From: Pseudomonas campi
GTDB lineage: Bacteria > Pseudomonadota > Gammaproteobacteria > Pseudomonadales > Pseudomonadaceae
Direction: 5' to 3'
Assembly: GCF_013200955.2 (NCBI RefSeq)
Contig: NZ_CP053697.2
Location: 1,488,001-1,552,000, forward strand
Length of the DNA: 64,000 bases
Under the pieces are notes generated by a model, which searched no databases, was not told the DNA's origin, and saw only the letters and a program-made list of their open reading frames with translations. Positions 18,058 to 29,448 of the stretch are shown here, in pieces. The position numbers and the translations under genes were made by a program. How positions within the stretch are numbered: position 1 is the first letter of the stretch; the number at the start of each line of letters is the position of its first letter.

Positions 18058-18390
18058 ATGCTCAACTACCTGTGGTTCTTTCTCGCCGCACTCTTCGAGA
18101 TCGCTGGCTGCTATGCCTTCTGGATGTGGCTGCGCCTGGGCAAGAGTGCCTGGTGGGTGGTGCCCGGCCTGCTCAGCCTGAGCCTGTTCGCCCTGTTGCT
18201 GACCCGTGTCGAGGCAGCCTATGCCGGGCGTGCCTATGCCGCCTATGGCGGGGTCTATATCGTCGCTTCGCTGCTCTGGCTGGCGGCCGTCGAACGTACC
18301 CGGCCCATGCCCAGCGACTGGTTGGGAGCCGCTGTTTGTCTGCTGGGCGCGGCGATCATCCTGCTCGGGCCGCGTTTCGGTTGGCGCTGA
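18058..18390 (+). CDS. ynfA: YnfA family (UPF0060) small membrane protein
   Basis: A 110-residue protein with four hydrophobic helices, beginning [22 protein letters not shown]. The segment [22 protein letters not shown] and the ending [11 protein letters not shown] are family hallmarks. The fold resembles small multidrug resistance transporters, and roles in efflux have been proposed for the family. It stands alone, with a hairpin (18411-18427) shortly after the stop. Confidence 0.92.
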   Translation: MLNYLWFFLAALFEIAGCYAFWMWLRLGKSAWWVVPGLLSLSLFALLLTRVEAAYAGRAYAAYGGVYIVASLLWLAAVERTRPMPSDWLGAAVCLLGAAIILLGPRFGWR

Positions 18391-18410
18391 GGGGCGTCCT
18401 CCTCACGTAG

Positions 18411-18427
18411 GGTGCGCCGCGCGCACC
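18411..18427 (+). terminator. Terminator-like hairpin after ynfA
   Basis: A perfect 7-bp stem GGTGCGC / GCGCACC with a three-base loop, 20 bp after the ynfA stop. There is no T-tract, so it may be only a stabilising 3' hairpin or part of a repeat. Confidence 0.35.
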
Positions 18428-18465
18428 GGGCGCTGTAGGTGATCTCTGCTGCGGAGCAGGACTGT

Positions 18466-18702
18466 TCAGTTCTGATCCTGCAGCCACTCGCGTGGCACTT
18501 CTTCTCTCAATAGCAACTGGCATTGCTGGCTTTCCGGATCGAAGACGATCAACGCCTGGCCCTTGAGCAGCGCCTTGCGTGCCCTCTCGACGCGGGTGAC
18601 CAGCGGGGTTTCGTCACCGTTGTCGGTGCCGTCGCGGCTGACGAAGTCCTCCAGCAGGCGGGTGAGGGTATCGGCTTCGAGCATCTGGTAGGGGATCAGC
18701 AT
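18466..18702 (-). CDS. YheU family (UPF0270) small protein
   Basis: The ATG at 18702 gives 78 residues starting MLIPYQMLEADTLTRLLEDFVSRDGTDNG, the usual length and N-terminal pattern of the UPF0270/YheU family (I/LPY..L..ETL..LIE.FV.REGTDYG). Function is unknown. A longer frame to 18882 exists but overlaps the kinase gene and has no family resemblance there. It follows the hybrid kinase gene on the same strand and may share its transcript. Confidence 0.85.
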   Translation of the reverse strand: MLIPYQMLEADTLTRLLEDFVSRDGTDNGDETPLVTRVERARKALLKGQALIVFDPESQQCQLLLREEVPREWLQDQN

Positions 18703-18793
18703 GGCGGGTCCTTGTCGGCGGGCGGCCATCTTAGAACATGTGGCGCTGTTGCAGGGTTGGCGATGCCTCGCCAGTTCGCTGGCGGACGTCGAC

Positions 18794-21547
<2,754 letters not shown>

Positions 21548-21628
21548 CCACCACCCTCTGCTTTCGTGTCGGTTGTTGCCTGCACTGTGCCCAGTTGTGT
21601 CGTTGTCAGCAAGAGTTCCGTCTGCCTG

Positions 21629-22825
21629 TTATTCCGGCGGGCTTGAACGGCCGCCGAGCAGGCTGTCGATGGCCGGCACCTGGGTATCGCTGGCCATCTG
21701 CACGTCGTGCTCGATCTGGTGACTGAAGCGCTCCAGCGAATGTTCGCGAGCCGGCTGGGCGTCGCTGGCGAATACCGGCGGGCTGAGCACATAGGCGCCG
21801 ATCAGGCGGCTCAGCGCCGCCAGGCTGTCGATATGGGTACGCTCGTAGCCGTGGGTGGCATCGCAGCCGAAGGCCAGCAGGGCGGTGCGGATATCGTGGC
21901 CGGCAGTCACCGCCGACTGGGCGTCGCTGTGGTAGTAGCGGAACAGGTCGCGGCGTACCGGGATCTCGCCTTCGCCGGCCAGGCGCAGCAGGTGGCGTGA
22001 CAGGTGATAATCGTAAGGGCCGCCGGAGTCCTGCAGGGCGACGCTGACGCAGTGTTCGCTGGATTGCTGGCCGGGCGCCACCGGGGCGATGTCGATGCCG
22101 ACGAACTCGCTGACGTCCCAGGGCAGCGCGGCGGCGGCACCGGAGCCGACTTCCTCGGTAATGGTGAACAGTGGGTGACAGTCGATTTCCGGCTCTTCGC
22201 CGCTCTCGACTATGGCCTTGAGTGCGGCCAGCAGGGCTGCCACGCCGGCCTTGTCGTCCAGGTGACGGGCGCTGATGTGGCCGCTCTCGGTGAACTCCGG
22301 CAGCGGGTCGAAGGCGACGAAGTCGCCCACCGCCACGCCCAGGGACTCGCAATCGGCGCGGGTGGCGCAGTAGGCGTCGAGGCGCAGCTCGACCTGATCC
22401 CAGCTCACCGGCAACTGATCCACCGCGGTGTTGAAGGCGTGCCCGGAGGCCAGCAATGGCAGCACGCTGCCGCGCAGTACGCCGTTGTCGGTGAACAGGC
22501 TGACCCGGCTGCCCTCGGCGAAGCGGCTGGACCAGCAACCCACGGGTGCCAGGGCCGGACGACCGTTGTCTTTCAGCTCGCGGACGATGGCGCCGATGGT
22601 GTCGAGGTGCGCCGATACGGCGCGATCCGGGCTGGTCTGGCGGCCCTTGAGGGTGGCGCGGATGGTGCCGCGGCGGGTCAGCTCGAAGGGGATGCCGAGC
22701 TCTTCCAGGCGTTCGGCGACGTAGCGCACGATGGTGTCGGTGAAGCCGGTGGGGCTGGGGATGGCGAGCATCTCCAGCAGCACCTGGCGCAAATAGATGA
22801 GGTCGGGTTCGACGAGTCGGGTCAT
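21629..22825 (-). CDS. NAGGN-system M42-family metallopeptidase
   Basis: 398 residues of the M42/M20-like aminopeptidase fold. Metal-binding features are AHLDTIG, SARHLDDKAGVAALLAAL and the catalytic TITEEVGSG. This subtype is known as the osmoprotectant NAGGN-system peptidase because it is encoded with the NAGGN synthesis genes. It may recycle or trim the dipeptide. It lies downstream of ngg, separated by a palindromic repeat (22851-23020) that could alter its expression relative to the synthesis genes. Confidence 0.9.
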   Translation of the reverse strand: MTRLVEPDLIYLRQVLLEMLAIPSPTGFTDTIVRYVAERLEELGIPFELTRRGTIRATLKGRQTSPDRAVSAHLDTIGAIVRELKDNGRPALAPVGCWSSRFAEGSRVSLFTDNGVLRGSVLPLLASGHAFNTAVDQLPVSWDQVELRLDAYCATRADCESLGVAVGDFVAFDPLPEFTESGHISARHLDDKAGVAALLAALKAIVESGEEPEIDCHPLFTITEEVGSGAAAALPWDVSEFVGIDIAPVAPGQQSSEHCVSVALQDSGGPYDYHLSRHLLRLAGEGEIPVRRDLFRYYHSDAQSAVTAGHDIRTALLAFGCDATHGYERTHIDSLAALSRLIGAYVLSPPVFASDAQPAREHSLERFSHQIEHDVQMASDTQVPAIDSLLGGRSSPPE

Positions 22826-22850
22826 ACGGTCTCCTCAGGAACCAGGTTTC

Positions 22851-23020
22851 AGAACCTGTCCACGATCTCTTGTCCGTCGGCCATACCGCGTTAAAAACAG
22901 GCTCGGAATGCTCATTTACAGCTCGTAAGCTCCGCTTCCTCGCCTGTTTTGACCAGCCGGAGGCTGTTACTGGCGTAGCGCCTTGTCTGGCTCTAGTCCA
23001 AAAGATCGTGAACAGGCTCT
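22851..23020. repeat. About 170-bp element with 18-bp inverted terminal repeats (ngg-peptidase gap)
   Basis: The ends AGAACCTGTCCACGATCT (22851-22868) and AGATCGTGAACAGGCTCT (23003-23020) are inverted copies matching at 16 of 18 positions. The right end abuts the ngg stop codon. The interior (GCGTTAAAAACAGGCTC, GGCTGTTACTGGCG and CCTTGTCTGGCT) resembles the interior of the element at 41598-41776. It encodes no protein and fits a non-autonomous, MITE-like repeat. Confidence 0.7.
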
Positions 23021-24756
23021 CATAGGTGGGGACGGCTGAGCGGGAACAGCAGGTCGATGAAGCGTTCGGCGGTCGGCTGTGGCTCGTGGTTGGCCAGGCC
23101 GACGCGCTCGTTGGCTTCGATCAGCACGTAGTCGGGCTGGTCGGCGGCCGGCACCAGCAGGTCGAGGCCGACCACCGGGATCTCCAGGGCCCGCGCGGCA
23201 TGGATCGCCGCCTCGGCCAATGTCGGGTGCAGGCGCGCGGTGACGTCCTCCAGGGTGCCGCCAGTGTGCAGGTTGGCGGTCTTGCGCACGGCCAGGCGGG
23301 TGCCGGCCGGCAGCACGCTGGAATAGTCGTAGCCGGCATCGTGCAGGGTACGCTGGGTTTCGGCGTCCAGCGGGATGCGGCTTTCGCCGCCGGTGGCGGC
23401 CTGGCGTCGGCGGCTCTGCGCCTCGATCAGCGCGCCGATGCAGTGTGTGCCGTCGCCGACCACCGTGGCCGGGTGGCGGATGGCGGCGGCCACGACCTGG
23501 TAGCCGATCACCACAATGCGCAGATCCTGGCCTGGGTGGTAGCTCTCCAGCAGCACGCGGCTGTCGAAGTGGCGGGCGCGTTCGATGGCGTCCTCGACCG
23601 CTTCCGCACTGCGCAGGTCCACGGCCACGCCCTGGCCCTGTTCGCCGTCCACCGGCTTGACCACCAGGCTGCCGTGTTCGGCGAAGAAGGCGGCGTTTTC
23701 CGCAGCGTCGCCGGCCAGGCGCTGCACCGGCTGACGCAGGCCGGCGCGGGCGCAGGCGCGGTGGGTCAGGCGCTTGTCCTGGCACAGGCTCATGCTCACC
23801 GCGCTGGTCAGATCCGACAGCGACTCGCGGCAGCGGATGCGCCGGCCGCCCTGGCTAAGGGTGAACAGGCCACCCTCGGCGTCGTCCACCTGCACCTCGA
23901 TACCGCGGCGCTGGGCCTCGTCGACGATGATGCGGGCGTAGGGGTTGAGCCCGGTCTCCGGCCCGGGGCCGAGGAACAGCGCCTGGTTGATGCCGTTGCG
24001 GCGCTTGATGGCGAAGGTCGGTAGGTCGCGGAAGCCGAGCTTGGCGTAGAGCGCTTTGGCCTGCAGGTTGTCGTGCAGCACCGACAGGTCCAGGTAGGCC
24101 AGGCCGCGGCTCATGCCGTGCTCGATCAGATGGCGCACCAGGGCCTCGCCGACGCCTGGGCGCTGGCAGTCCGGCGCCACTGCCAGGCACCACAGGCTGC
24201 TGCCGAGCTGCGGGTCGGCGAAGGCTTTGTGATGGTCCAGGCCCATTACGCTGCCTATCACCGTGCCGCCGACCTCATCCTCGGCCAGCCAGTAGCTGGG
24301 GCCGCCGGCCTCGCGCGGGGTCAGCCGGGTGTTATCCACCGGCAGCATGCCGCGCTGCAGGTAGAGGCGGTTGATCGCCTGCCAGTCGGCCTCGTTCTGC
24401 ACCCGACGGATATGGAAACCGCGAAAGCTGCGCGACGCCGGGCGGTAGTCGGTGAACCACAGACGCAGGGTATCGGAGGGGTCGAGGAACAGCTGCTGCG
24501 GCGCCTGGGCCAGCACCTGCTGCGGTGCGGCCACGTACAGGGCGATGTCGCGTTCGCCGGGGCGTTCCTGCTGCAGCTCTGCGGCCAGGCTGGCGGCATC
24601 CGGGTAAGTGTGGCCCATCAGCAGACGGCCCCAGCCGCAATGCAGGCTCTGCGGCTGGCAGCTCTCGGCGCCATCCTTGGCCAGGTGCGCTTGCAGGCGC
24701 TGGTAGGACGGTGCCTGGCCACGTTGCAGGCGCTGGTTGTAGGCAGTGGCACGCAT
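23020..24756 (-). CDS. ngg: N-acetylglutaminylglutamine synthetase (GNAT + ATP-grasp fusion)
   Basis: The ATG at 24756 (MRATAYNQRL) gives 578 residues, with GAGGGAGG upstream and a 14-bp gap from the amidotransferase stop. The N-terminal half has an acetyltransferase domain (about 115-265) with LAVAPDCQRPGVGEALVRHLIEHG. The C-terminal half is an ATP-grasp ligase (about 290-578) with VVKPVDGEQGQGVAVDL and VVGLDLLVP. This fusion is typical of Ngg, which makes N-acetylglutaminylglutamine in the NAGGN compatible-solute pathway. The open frame continues upstream to 25296 in the shadow of the amidotransferase gene, which I reject. Confidence 0.93.
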   Translation of the reverse strand: MRATAYNQRLQRGQAPSYQRLQAHLAKDGAESCQPQSLHCGWGRLLMGHTYPDAASLAAELQQERPGERDIALYVAAPQQVLAQAPQQLFLDPSDTLRLWFTDYRPASRSFRGFHIRRVQNEADWQAINRLYLQRGMLPVDNTRLTPREAGGPSYWLAEDEVGGTVIGSVMGLDHHKAFADPQLGSSLWCLAVAPDCQRPGVGEALVRHLIEHGMSRGLAYLDLSVLHDNLQAKALYAKLGFRDLPTFAIKRRNGINQALFLGPGPETGLNPYARIIVDEAQRRGIEVQVDDAEGGLFTLSQGGRRIRCRESLSDLTSAVSMSLCQDKRLTHRACARAGLRQPVQRLAGDAAENAAFFAEHGSLVVKPVDGEQGQGVAVDLRSAEAVEDAIERARHFDSRVLLESYHPGQDLRIVVIGYQVVAAAIRHPATVVGDGTHCIGALIEAQSRRRQAATGGESRIPLDAETQRTLHDAGYDYSSVLPAGTRLAVRKTANLHTGGTLEDVTARLHPTLAEAAIHAARALEIPVVGLDLLVPAADQPDYVLIEANERVGLANHEPQPTAERFIDLLFPLSRPHL

Positions 24757-24770
24757 GGATGATCCCTCCC

Positions 24771-26540
24771 TCAGAGTCCCTGTTGATCCAGCCACAGGTG
24801 AAGCGCCGCCAGCTGCCACAGCTTGGAGCCGCGCAACGGCGTGAGCTGGCCCTGCGGGTCGCTGAGCAGGCGGTCGAGCATGGCCGGCTCGAACAGGCCG
24901 CGATCCTGGCTGGGGTCGAGCAGCAGTTCGCGCACCCAGTCCAGGGTGGCGCCTTGCAGGTGCTTGAGACCGGGCACCGGGAAGTAGCCCTTGGGCCGGT
25001 CGATGACCGCGTGCGGAATGACCTGGCGCGCAGCTTCCTTGAGCACCTGCTTGCCGCCGTCGCCGAGCTTGAAGCGCGCCGGGATGCGCGCGGCCAGCTC
25101 GACCACGCGGTAGTCGAGGAACGGTACGCGTGCTTCCAGGCCCCAGGCCATGGTCATGTTGTCGACCCGTTTCACCGGGTCGTCGACCAGCATCACCGTG
25201 GTGTCCAGGCGCAGCGCCTTGTCCACCGGGGCGGCGGCGCCCGGCATGGCGAAGTGCTCGCGGACGAACTCGCCGGCCCAGTCCTCGCCCTGCCACTTGC
25301 GCTGCAGGGTCTCCAGCAGTTCGCCGTGGTCACGGTCGAAGAAGGCCGCGCGGTAGGCGGCGAAGGGATCGCTGTGGCCGTCCACCTGCGGGTACCAGTG
25401 GTAGCCGGCGAACAGTTCGTCGGCGCCCTGGCCGCTCTGCACCACCTTGCAGTGCTGGGCTACTTCCCGCGACAGCAGGTAGAAGGCGATGCAGTCGTGG
25501 CTGACCATCGGCTCGCTCATGGCGCGGAAGGCTGCCGGCAGCTGCTCGATGATCTCCCGCTCGCCGATGCGTAGCTGGTGGTGGCGGGTGCCGTAGTGCT
25601 TGGCGATCAGGTCGGAGTAGTGGAACTCGTCGCCGCGCTCGCCGCCGGCATCGGCAAAGCCGATGGAGAAGGTCGACAGGTCGTCGACCCCGGCCTCGCG
25701 CAGCAGGCCGACCAGCAGGCTGGAGTCCACCCCGCCGGAAAGCAGTACGCCGACTTCCACGGCGGCGCGCTGGCGAATCGTCACGGCCTCGCGCAGGCCG
25801 TCGAGCACGCGGTCGCGCCAGTCCGGCAGTTCCAGCATGACTTCGTCGCGGTGCGGGCCGAACTCCAGCTGCCACCAGCACTGCTGCTCGCGGTTGCCGG
25901 CCAGGTCCAGGCGTAGCCAACTGGCCGGCGGCAGTTTCTCCACGTCGCGCAGCAGGGTGCGCGGTGCGGGCACCACGGCGTGGAAGTTGAGGTAGTGGTT
26001 GAGCGCCACCGGGTCCAGGTCGGTGTCCACGCCACCACCGGCGAGCAGGGCCGGCAGGGTCGAAGCGAAGCGCAGGCGCGCGCCGTCCTGAGTCAGGTAC
26101 AGCGGCTTGATGCCGAGGCGGTCACGGGCCAGGAACAGGCGCTCGCGGTCGCGTTCCCAGATGGCGAAGGCGAACATGCCGTTGAGTTTCGGCAGCAGCT
26201 GTTCGCCCCAGGCGTGGTAGCCCTTGAGCAGCACTTCGGTGTCGCCGTCGGAGTGGAACTGGTAGCCCAGTGCCTGCAGTTCCTCGCGCAGTTCCGGGTA
26301 GTTGTAGATGGCGCCATTGAACACCAGACTCAGGCCCAGCTGGTGGTCGATCATCGGCTGGCCGGAGGCCGGCGCGAGGTCCATGATCTTCAGGCGGCGG
26401 TGGCCGAAGGCCAGTGGCCCGCTGCTGTGGAAGCCACAGGCGTCAGGGCCACGCGGGGCCAGGTGGTGGGTGATTTTCTCGAGGGCAGCCAGGTCGGCCG
26501 GCTGTTGGTCGAAGCGTATTTCTCCAGCGATTCCGCACAT
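24771..26540 (-). CDS. asnO: N-acetylglutaminylglutamine amidotransferase (AsnB-like)
   Basis: 589 residues of the asparagine synthase type. The class II glutaminase domain begins MCGIAGEIRF with nucleophile Cys2 and has RGPDACG and NGAIYNYPELR. The synthetase domain has the PP-loop VLLSGGVDSSLLVGLL. In this context it amidates N-acetylglutaminylglutamine to give NAGGN, a dipeptide osmolyte made under salt stress. It is first gene of the asnO-ngg operon. The divergent marR gene and a perfect palindrome (26613-26626) in the shared promoter region suggest local control. Confidence 0.93.
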   Translation of the reverse strand: MCGIAGEIRFDQQPADLAALEKITHHLAPRGPDACGFHSSGPLAFGHRRLKIMDLAPASGQPMIDHQLGLSLVFNGAIYNYPELREELQALGYQFHSDGDTEVLLKGYHAWGEQLLPKLNGMFAFAIWERDRERLFLARDRLGIKPLYLTQDGARLRFASTLPALLAGGGVDTDLDPVALNHYLNFHAVVPAPRTLLRDVEKLPPASWLRLDLAGNREQQCWWQLEFGPHRDEVMLELPDWRDRVLDGLREAVTIRQRAAVEVGVLLSGGVDSSLLVGLLREAGVDDLSTFSIGFADAGGERGDEFHYSDLIAKHYGTRHHQLRIGEREIIEQLPAAFRAMSEPMVSHDCIAFYLLSREVAQHCKVVQSGQGADELFAGYHWYPQVDGHSDPFAAYRAAFFDRDHGELLETLQRKWQGEDWAGEFVREHFAMPGAAAPVDKALRLDTTVMLVDDPVKRVDNMTMAWGLEARVPFLDYRVVELAARIPARFKLGDGGKQVLKEAARQVIPHAVIDRPKGYFPVPGLKHLQGATLDWVRELLLDPSQDRGLFEPAMLDRLLSDPQGQLTPLRGSKLWQLAALHLWLDQQGL

Positions 26541-26612
26541 AATTCCTTACCGGTGTTGCCGTTGGGGAGGTGTTCGCGCGGTGACGAACCTTTTTAAAAA
26601 AACAAACTAGTG

Positions 26613-26626
26613 CTTTGATGTCAAAG
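26613..26626. promoter_or_regulatory. Candidate MarR operator between asnO and marR
   Basis: A perfect palindrome CTTTGA-TG-TCAAAG in the AT-rich 111-bp gap between two divergent genes. Size and symmetry fit MarR-family sites, and the position would allow autoregulation and control of the NAGGN operon. No second copy was seen nearby. Confidence 0.55.
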
Positions 26627-26651
26627 TTTTATTTCCGATAAAGCGGTGTGT

Positions 26652-27116
26652 ATGTCAGATAAATTACTTCCAACTGAAATCGATTTATCCGCCTTCGAGC
26701 CGGCCCTGTTCGGCGCCATGCGGCGCCTGCAGCAGGCCGGAGAGGTGCACGCCAAGCGCCTTGGACGCTTCGGTGGGCTGACGCCGATGCAGCTGATGAT
26801 CTTGCGGGTGATGGAGGGGGAGGGACGGCTCACCGCCAGCGGGCTGAGCCGGCGGGTCAGCCTCAGCGCGGCGACCCTCTCGGGCATGCTCGAACGCCTG
26901 GAGGAGCGTGGCCTGCTGCTGCGTCAGCGTGACGAAACGGATCGCCGCCGTCAGTGGATGAGCGTCAGCGAAGCGGGGCGCGCGCTACTGGTGGCGGCAC
27001 CGCCGCTGTTACCGCCGGCTCTGCGTGCCGGCTTCGCGGCGCTGCCGGAGTGGGAGAGGCACAGCCTGACCGCCGCCCTGCTGCGGGTGGCGGAGCTGTG
27101 TGGGGAAGTGGATTAG
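26652..27116 (+). CDS. MarR-family transcriptional regulator of the NAGGN locus
   Basis: 154 residues from ATG 26652 (a GTG two codons earlier is also possible). The winged-helix region reads LTPMQLMILRVMEGEGRLTASGLSRRVSLSAATLSGMLERLEERGLLLRQRDETDRRRQ, a standard MarR DNA-binding domain with the basic wing DETDRRRQ. It is divergent from asnO with a perfect palindrome between them. As I recall, PAO1 has a regulator at the same place (PA3458). Ligand and mode of action are unknown. Confidence 0.88.
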   Translation: MSDKLLPTEIDLSAFEPALFGAMRRLQQAGEVHAKRLGRFGGLTPMQLMILRVMEGEGRLTASGLSRRVSLSAATLSGMLERLEERGLLLRQRDETDRRRQWMSVSEAGRALLVAAPPLLPPALRAGFAALPEWERHSLTAALLRVAELCGEVD

Positions 27117-27155
27117 CAGAGTGTTGAGGAACGTAGGTAGTTCTGCAGCACTCTG

Positions 27156-27848
27156 CTAGTCCTGGCCGCAGGCGCGGTTGGCCGGCACGGCGATGTCCAT
27201 CAGCCTGGGGTTGGGCAGCTTGAGGTTAGCCATCAGCTGCGCATAGGCTTCCACATCGGCCACCTGCAGGCGCGGGTTGTGCGCGGCCTCTTCGGCGATG
27301 CTGGAGCGGGTCCAGCCGCGGTAGTCGTGGCCGGGCCAGACCACGGTGTCGCCGGGCAGGGCCAGCAGGCGCTGCAGGCTGGCCCACTGGGTGCGGGCGT
27401 CGCCGTTCTGGAAGTCGGTACGGCCGCTGCCGCGGATCAGCAGGGTATCGCCGCTGAACAGCTGGGCCGTTTCGTTGCCGGCTGCGGGCAGCAGGAAACA
27501 GTAGGAATCATCGGTATGTCCCGGCGTATGCCAGGCGATCAACTGGCGCTGGCCGAAGGTCAGCGCCTGGCCGTCGACGAAGGTGAAGCTGGCGCACTGG
27601 CTGCCACTCTGCGTACCGAAGCCGCTGCGGCAGCCGGTGGCGCTGCGCAGGTCGCCGAGGGCGGTGATATGGTCGGCATGGGTATGGGTGTCGATGGCCA
27701 GGATCAGCTTGAGATCCAGCTCGTGCAGCAGGCGCAGGTAGTCGTCCAGTTTGTCCTTCACCGGGTCGATCAAGACGGCTTCGCCCTGGTCGGCCAGCAG
27801 ATAGCTGTAGGTCGAGCTGGCGGCATCGAAGAGTTGGCGAAATAACAC
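27156..27848 (-). CDS. MBL-fold persulfide dioxygenase (ETHE1-like)
   Basis: A 230-residue metallo-beta-lactamase fold. Metal ligands are visible in HTHADH (55-60), HTPGHTDDS, SGDTLL and WPGHDY. The N-terminal pattern RQLFDAASSTYSYLLAD and the C-terminal half match ETHE1/Blh-type sulfur dioxygenases that oxidise glutathione persulfide to sulfite. It is last gene of an operon with a CsoR-family repressor, a rhodanese and a TauE-type exporter, a coherent sulfide-oxidation and sulfite-export set. Confidence 0.9.
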   Translation of the reverse strand: MLFRQLFDAASSTYSYLLADQGEAVLIDPVKDKLDDYLRLLHELDLKLILAIDTHTHADHITALGDLRSATGCRSGFGTQSGSQCASFTFVDGQALTFGQRQLIAWHTPGHTDDSYCFLLPAAGNETAQLFSGDTLLIRGSGRTDFQNGDARTQWASLQRLLALPGDTVVWPGHDYRGWTRSSIAEEAAHNPRLQVADVEAYAQLMANLKLPNPRLMDIAVPANRACGQD

Positions 27849-27850
27849 GG

Positions 27851-28606
27851 TCAGTGTCCTCCAAAGAGTTTCTGCGCGGCCAGCGACAGGCTGACCACAA
27901 CGAGCATCAGGGCGAACAGGCGTTGCAGCAGTTGCCCGCCGAGGCGCTGGGCCCAGTAGTTGCCGGCCAGCACGCCGAGGGCGCCGCCGCCGGCCAGACC
28001 GAGTAACAGGAGTGGCGAGGGATTGGCCTCGCTCAGGTAGAGCAGGAAGCCGCCGCCGGAAACGATGGCGATCAAGGCCATTGAGGTGGCGGTGGCCGCC
28101 AGCATCGACAATGGGGTGAACCAGAGTAGCGCTGGCACCACCAGGAAGCCGCCGCCGACCCCCATCAGTCCCGACAGCAGGCCGACTCCCAGGCCGATGC
28201 CAAGCAGCGGCAAGTTACGGGTGTGCTGCTGGTTGCTGCGCGGCAGCTTGGCGCCGCGCCACATGCGCCAGGCCGACCACAACACCAGCAGGCAGAAGGC
28301 GATGATCAGCAGGCTTTCGGCGATGAACTGCCCGAGCCATTGACCCAGGGCATTGCCCGGTAAACCGCAGAGGCTCAGCAGCAGCACCGGGCGCCAGGCC
28401 ACCAGCCCCTGGAAGGCGCGGGGGGTGGCGCCAACCAGGGCGGTCAGTGCCACGGCGCCGAGGCTCACGCCGATCGCATCGCGCAGCGGCAGATGCAGGC
28501 TGAGCAGCAGGGGCAGGGCCACCAGCGAACCGCCGGCACCGGTAAGGCCCAGCAGCAGGCCGAGGATCGCGCCGACCCCCAGGGCTTCGAGGAGCAACAG
28601 ATCCAT
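27851..28606 (-). CDS. TauE/SafE-family sulfite/anion exporter
   Basis: 251 residues, about eight membrane helices, beginning MDLLLLEALGVGAILGLLLGLTGAGGSLVA. The two family repeats are visible as LGLTGAGGSLVALPLLL and LMGVGGGFLVVPALLW. The ATG at 28606 is set by overlap with the rhodanese stop (TGATG). In this operon it probably exports sulfite made by the persulfide dioxygenase, whose gene begins 2 bp downstream. Confidence 0.9.
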   Translation of the reverse strand: MDLLLLEALGVGAILGLLLGLTGAGGSLVALPLLLSLHLPLRDAIGVSLGAVALTALVGATPRAFQGLVAWRPVLLLSLCGLPGNALGQWLGQFIAESLLIIAFCLLVLWSAWRMWRGAKLPRSNQQHTRNLPLLGIGLGVGLLSGLMGVGGGFLVVPALLWFTPLSMLAATATSMALIAIVSGGGFLLYLSEANPSPLLLLGLAGGGALGVLAGNYWAQRLGGQLLQRLFALMLVVVSLSLAAQKLFGGH

Positions 28607-29148
28607 CAGCGATTCCAGGGCATGCGCGCCAGCAGCAGGGCCATGGCGCAGGTATTGCTGAGGCCGGCAAAGGTCAGCCCGGCACCGACGAATGCCGCCA
28701 GGCCGTACCAGCCCGGATGCAGCCAGGTGCCAAGCGCGCAGCCGAGCAGCACCAGGCTGCCGGCGCTGATCTGTACCTGGCGCTGCAGGCTGATCACGCC
28801 ACTGGCACCCTGATTGGTAGCCATGCCGCAGGCCACGCAGGCCTCGGTGCCGCCGTCGATCACCTGCACCCCTGGGAGCAGATGCTGCAGCTGCTCGGCG
28901 GCGCGCTGGGCGCGTTGTCCGCGCTGGCACAGCAGGAACAGTTCATCGCCGCTACGCAGGCCTTCTTGCTTGAGCTGAGCGACCAGTTGCTCGGGTTGCA
29001 ACTGGTCCAGCGGTACGTTGCGCGCGCCGGCCACATGCTGGGCGCGGAATTCGGCCGGGCTGCGCACATCGATAAGGAAGCGCACCTGGCCCTGGCGCTG
29101 GGCGGCGGCGAAGCGTGGGGCGTCGATCAGGCAGATTGATTGGTTCAT
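28606..29148 (-). CDS. Rhodanese-domain protein with C-terminal DUF2892 membrane hairpin
   Basis: 180 residues. The rhodanese domain (1-110) has the CH2A-like FLIDVRSPAEFRAQHVAGARNVP and active-site loop LLCQRGQRAQRAA with the catalytic cysteine. The remaining ~65 residues form two membrane helices (DUF2892-type: ISAGSLVLLGCALGTWLHPGWYGLAAFVGAGLTFAGL). ATG 29148 is preceded by GGGGAG. That ribosome binding site is part of a palindrome (29151-29169) that matches the operator upstream of the csoR gene. It probably moves sulfane sulfur between carriers at the membrane. Confidence 0.88.
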   Translation of the reverse strand: MNQSICLIDAPRFAAAQRQGQVRFLIDVRSPAEFRAQHVAGARNVPLDQLQPEQLVAQLKQEGLRSGDELFLLCQRGQRAQRAAEQLQHLLPGVQVIDGGTEACVACGMATNQGASGVISLQRQVQISAGSLVLLGCALGTWLHPGWYGLAAFVGAGLTFAGLSNTCAMALLLARMPWNR

Positions 29149-29150
29149 TG

Positions 29151-29169
29151 GATACTCCCCTGGGGTATC
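29151..29169. promoter_or_regulatory. Second candidate CsoR-family operator, overlapping the rhodanese RBS
   Basis: Imperfect palindrome GATACtCCCC-TGGGGTATC in the 19-bp gap between the csoR-like gene and the rhodanese gene. It shares the GGGTATn/nATACCC half-sites of the operator at 29449-29466 and contains the rhodanese ribosome binding site, so repressor binding could block an internal promoter. Confidence 0.55.
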
Positions 29170-29434
29170 AGGTGTATTTGGTGAAAATGGCGCGGACCCG
29201 GGCCAGGGTCTCGGCATCGTCGCGTTCCGGGTCGAGCATGGTTTCTTCGAGCAGGCAGGCGAGCATTTCCTGGTAGGCCTTATCCAGGGCCTTGCGTGCG
29301 GCGGCGAACTGCTGGGCGATGGCCTCGCATTCCTCGCCGCGGCGGATCATGGCCTGGATACCGCGAATCTGCCCTTCGACACGGGCCAGGCGCTTGAGCA
29401 TGGCGTCTTGCTGCTGCAGGTTGGGGGCGGTCAT
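29168..29434 (-). CDS. CsoR/FrmR/CstR-family (DUF156) repressor of a sulfur-detoxification operon
   Basis: 88 residues, all-helical family pattern AMLKRLARVEGQIRGIQAMIRRGEECEAIAQQFAAARKALDKAYQEML. The first conserved cysteine (GEEC) is present. The second, usually in an H...C arrangement near the end of helix 2, is not at the canonical place: a cysteine occurs earlier (MLACLLEE) and the copper-type His and Cys positions are Leu and Thr. With a rhodanese-TauE-persulfide dioxygenase operon downstream, persulfide sensing (CstR-like) is more likely than copper sensing. ATG 29434 is used; an upstream extension is not family-like. Confidence 0.88.
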   Translation of the reverse strand: MTAPNLQQQDAMLKRLARVEGQIRGIQAMIRRGEECEAIAQQFAAARKALDKAYQEMLACLLEETMLDPERDDAETLARVRAIFTKYT

Positions 29435-29448
29435 TTGTGCTCTCCTGG

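Noticed and set aside
18411..18427. Strong terminator after ynfA
   Set aside because: Stem is good but there is no T-tract; kept only as a low-confidence hairpin.
24757..25296. Upstream extension of the ngg reading frame into asnO
   Set aside because: The extra 180 residues are low-complexity shadow sequence; ATG 24756 has a strong ribosome binding site and the family N-terminus.
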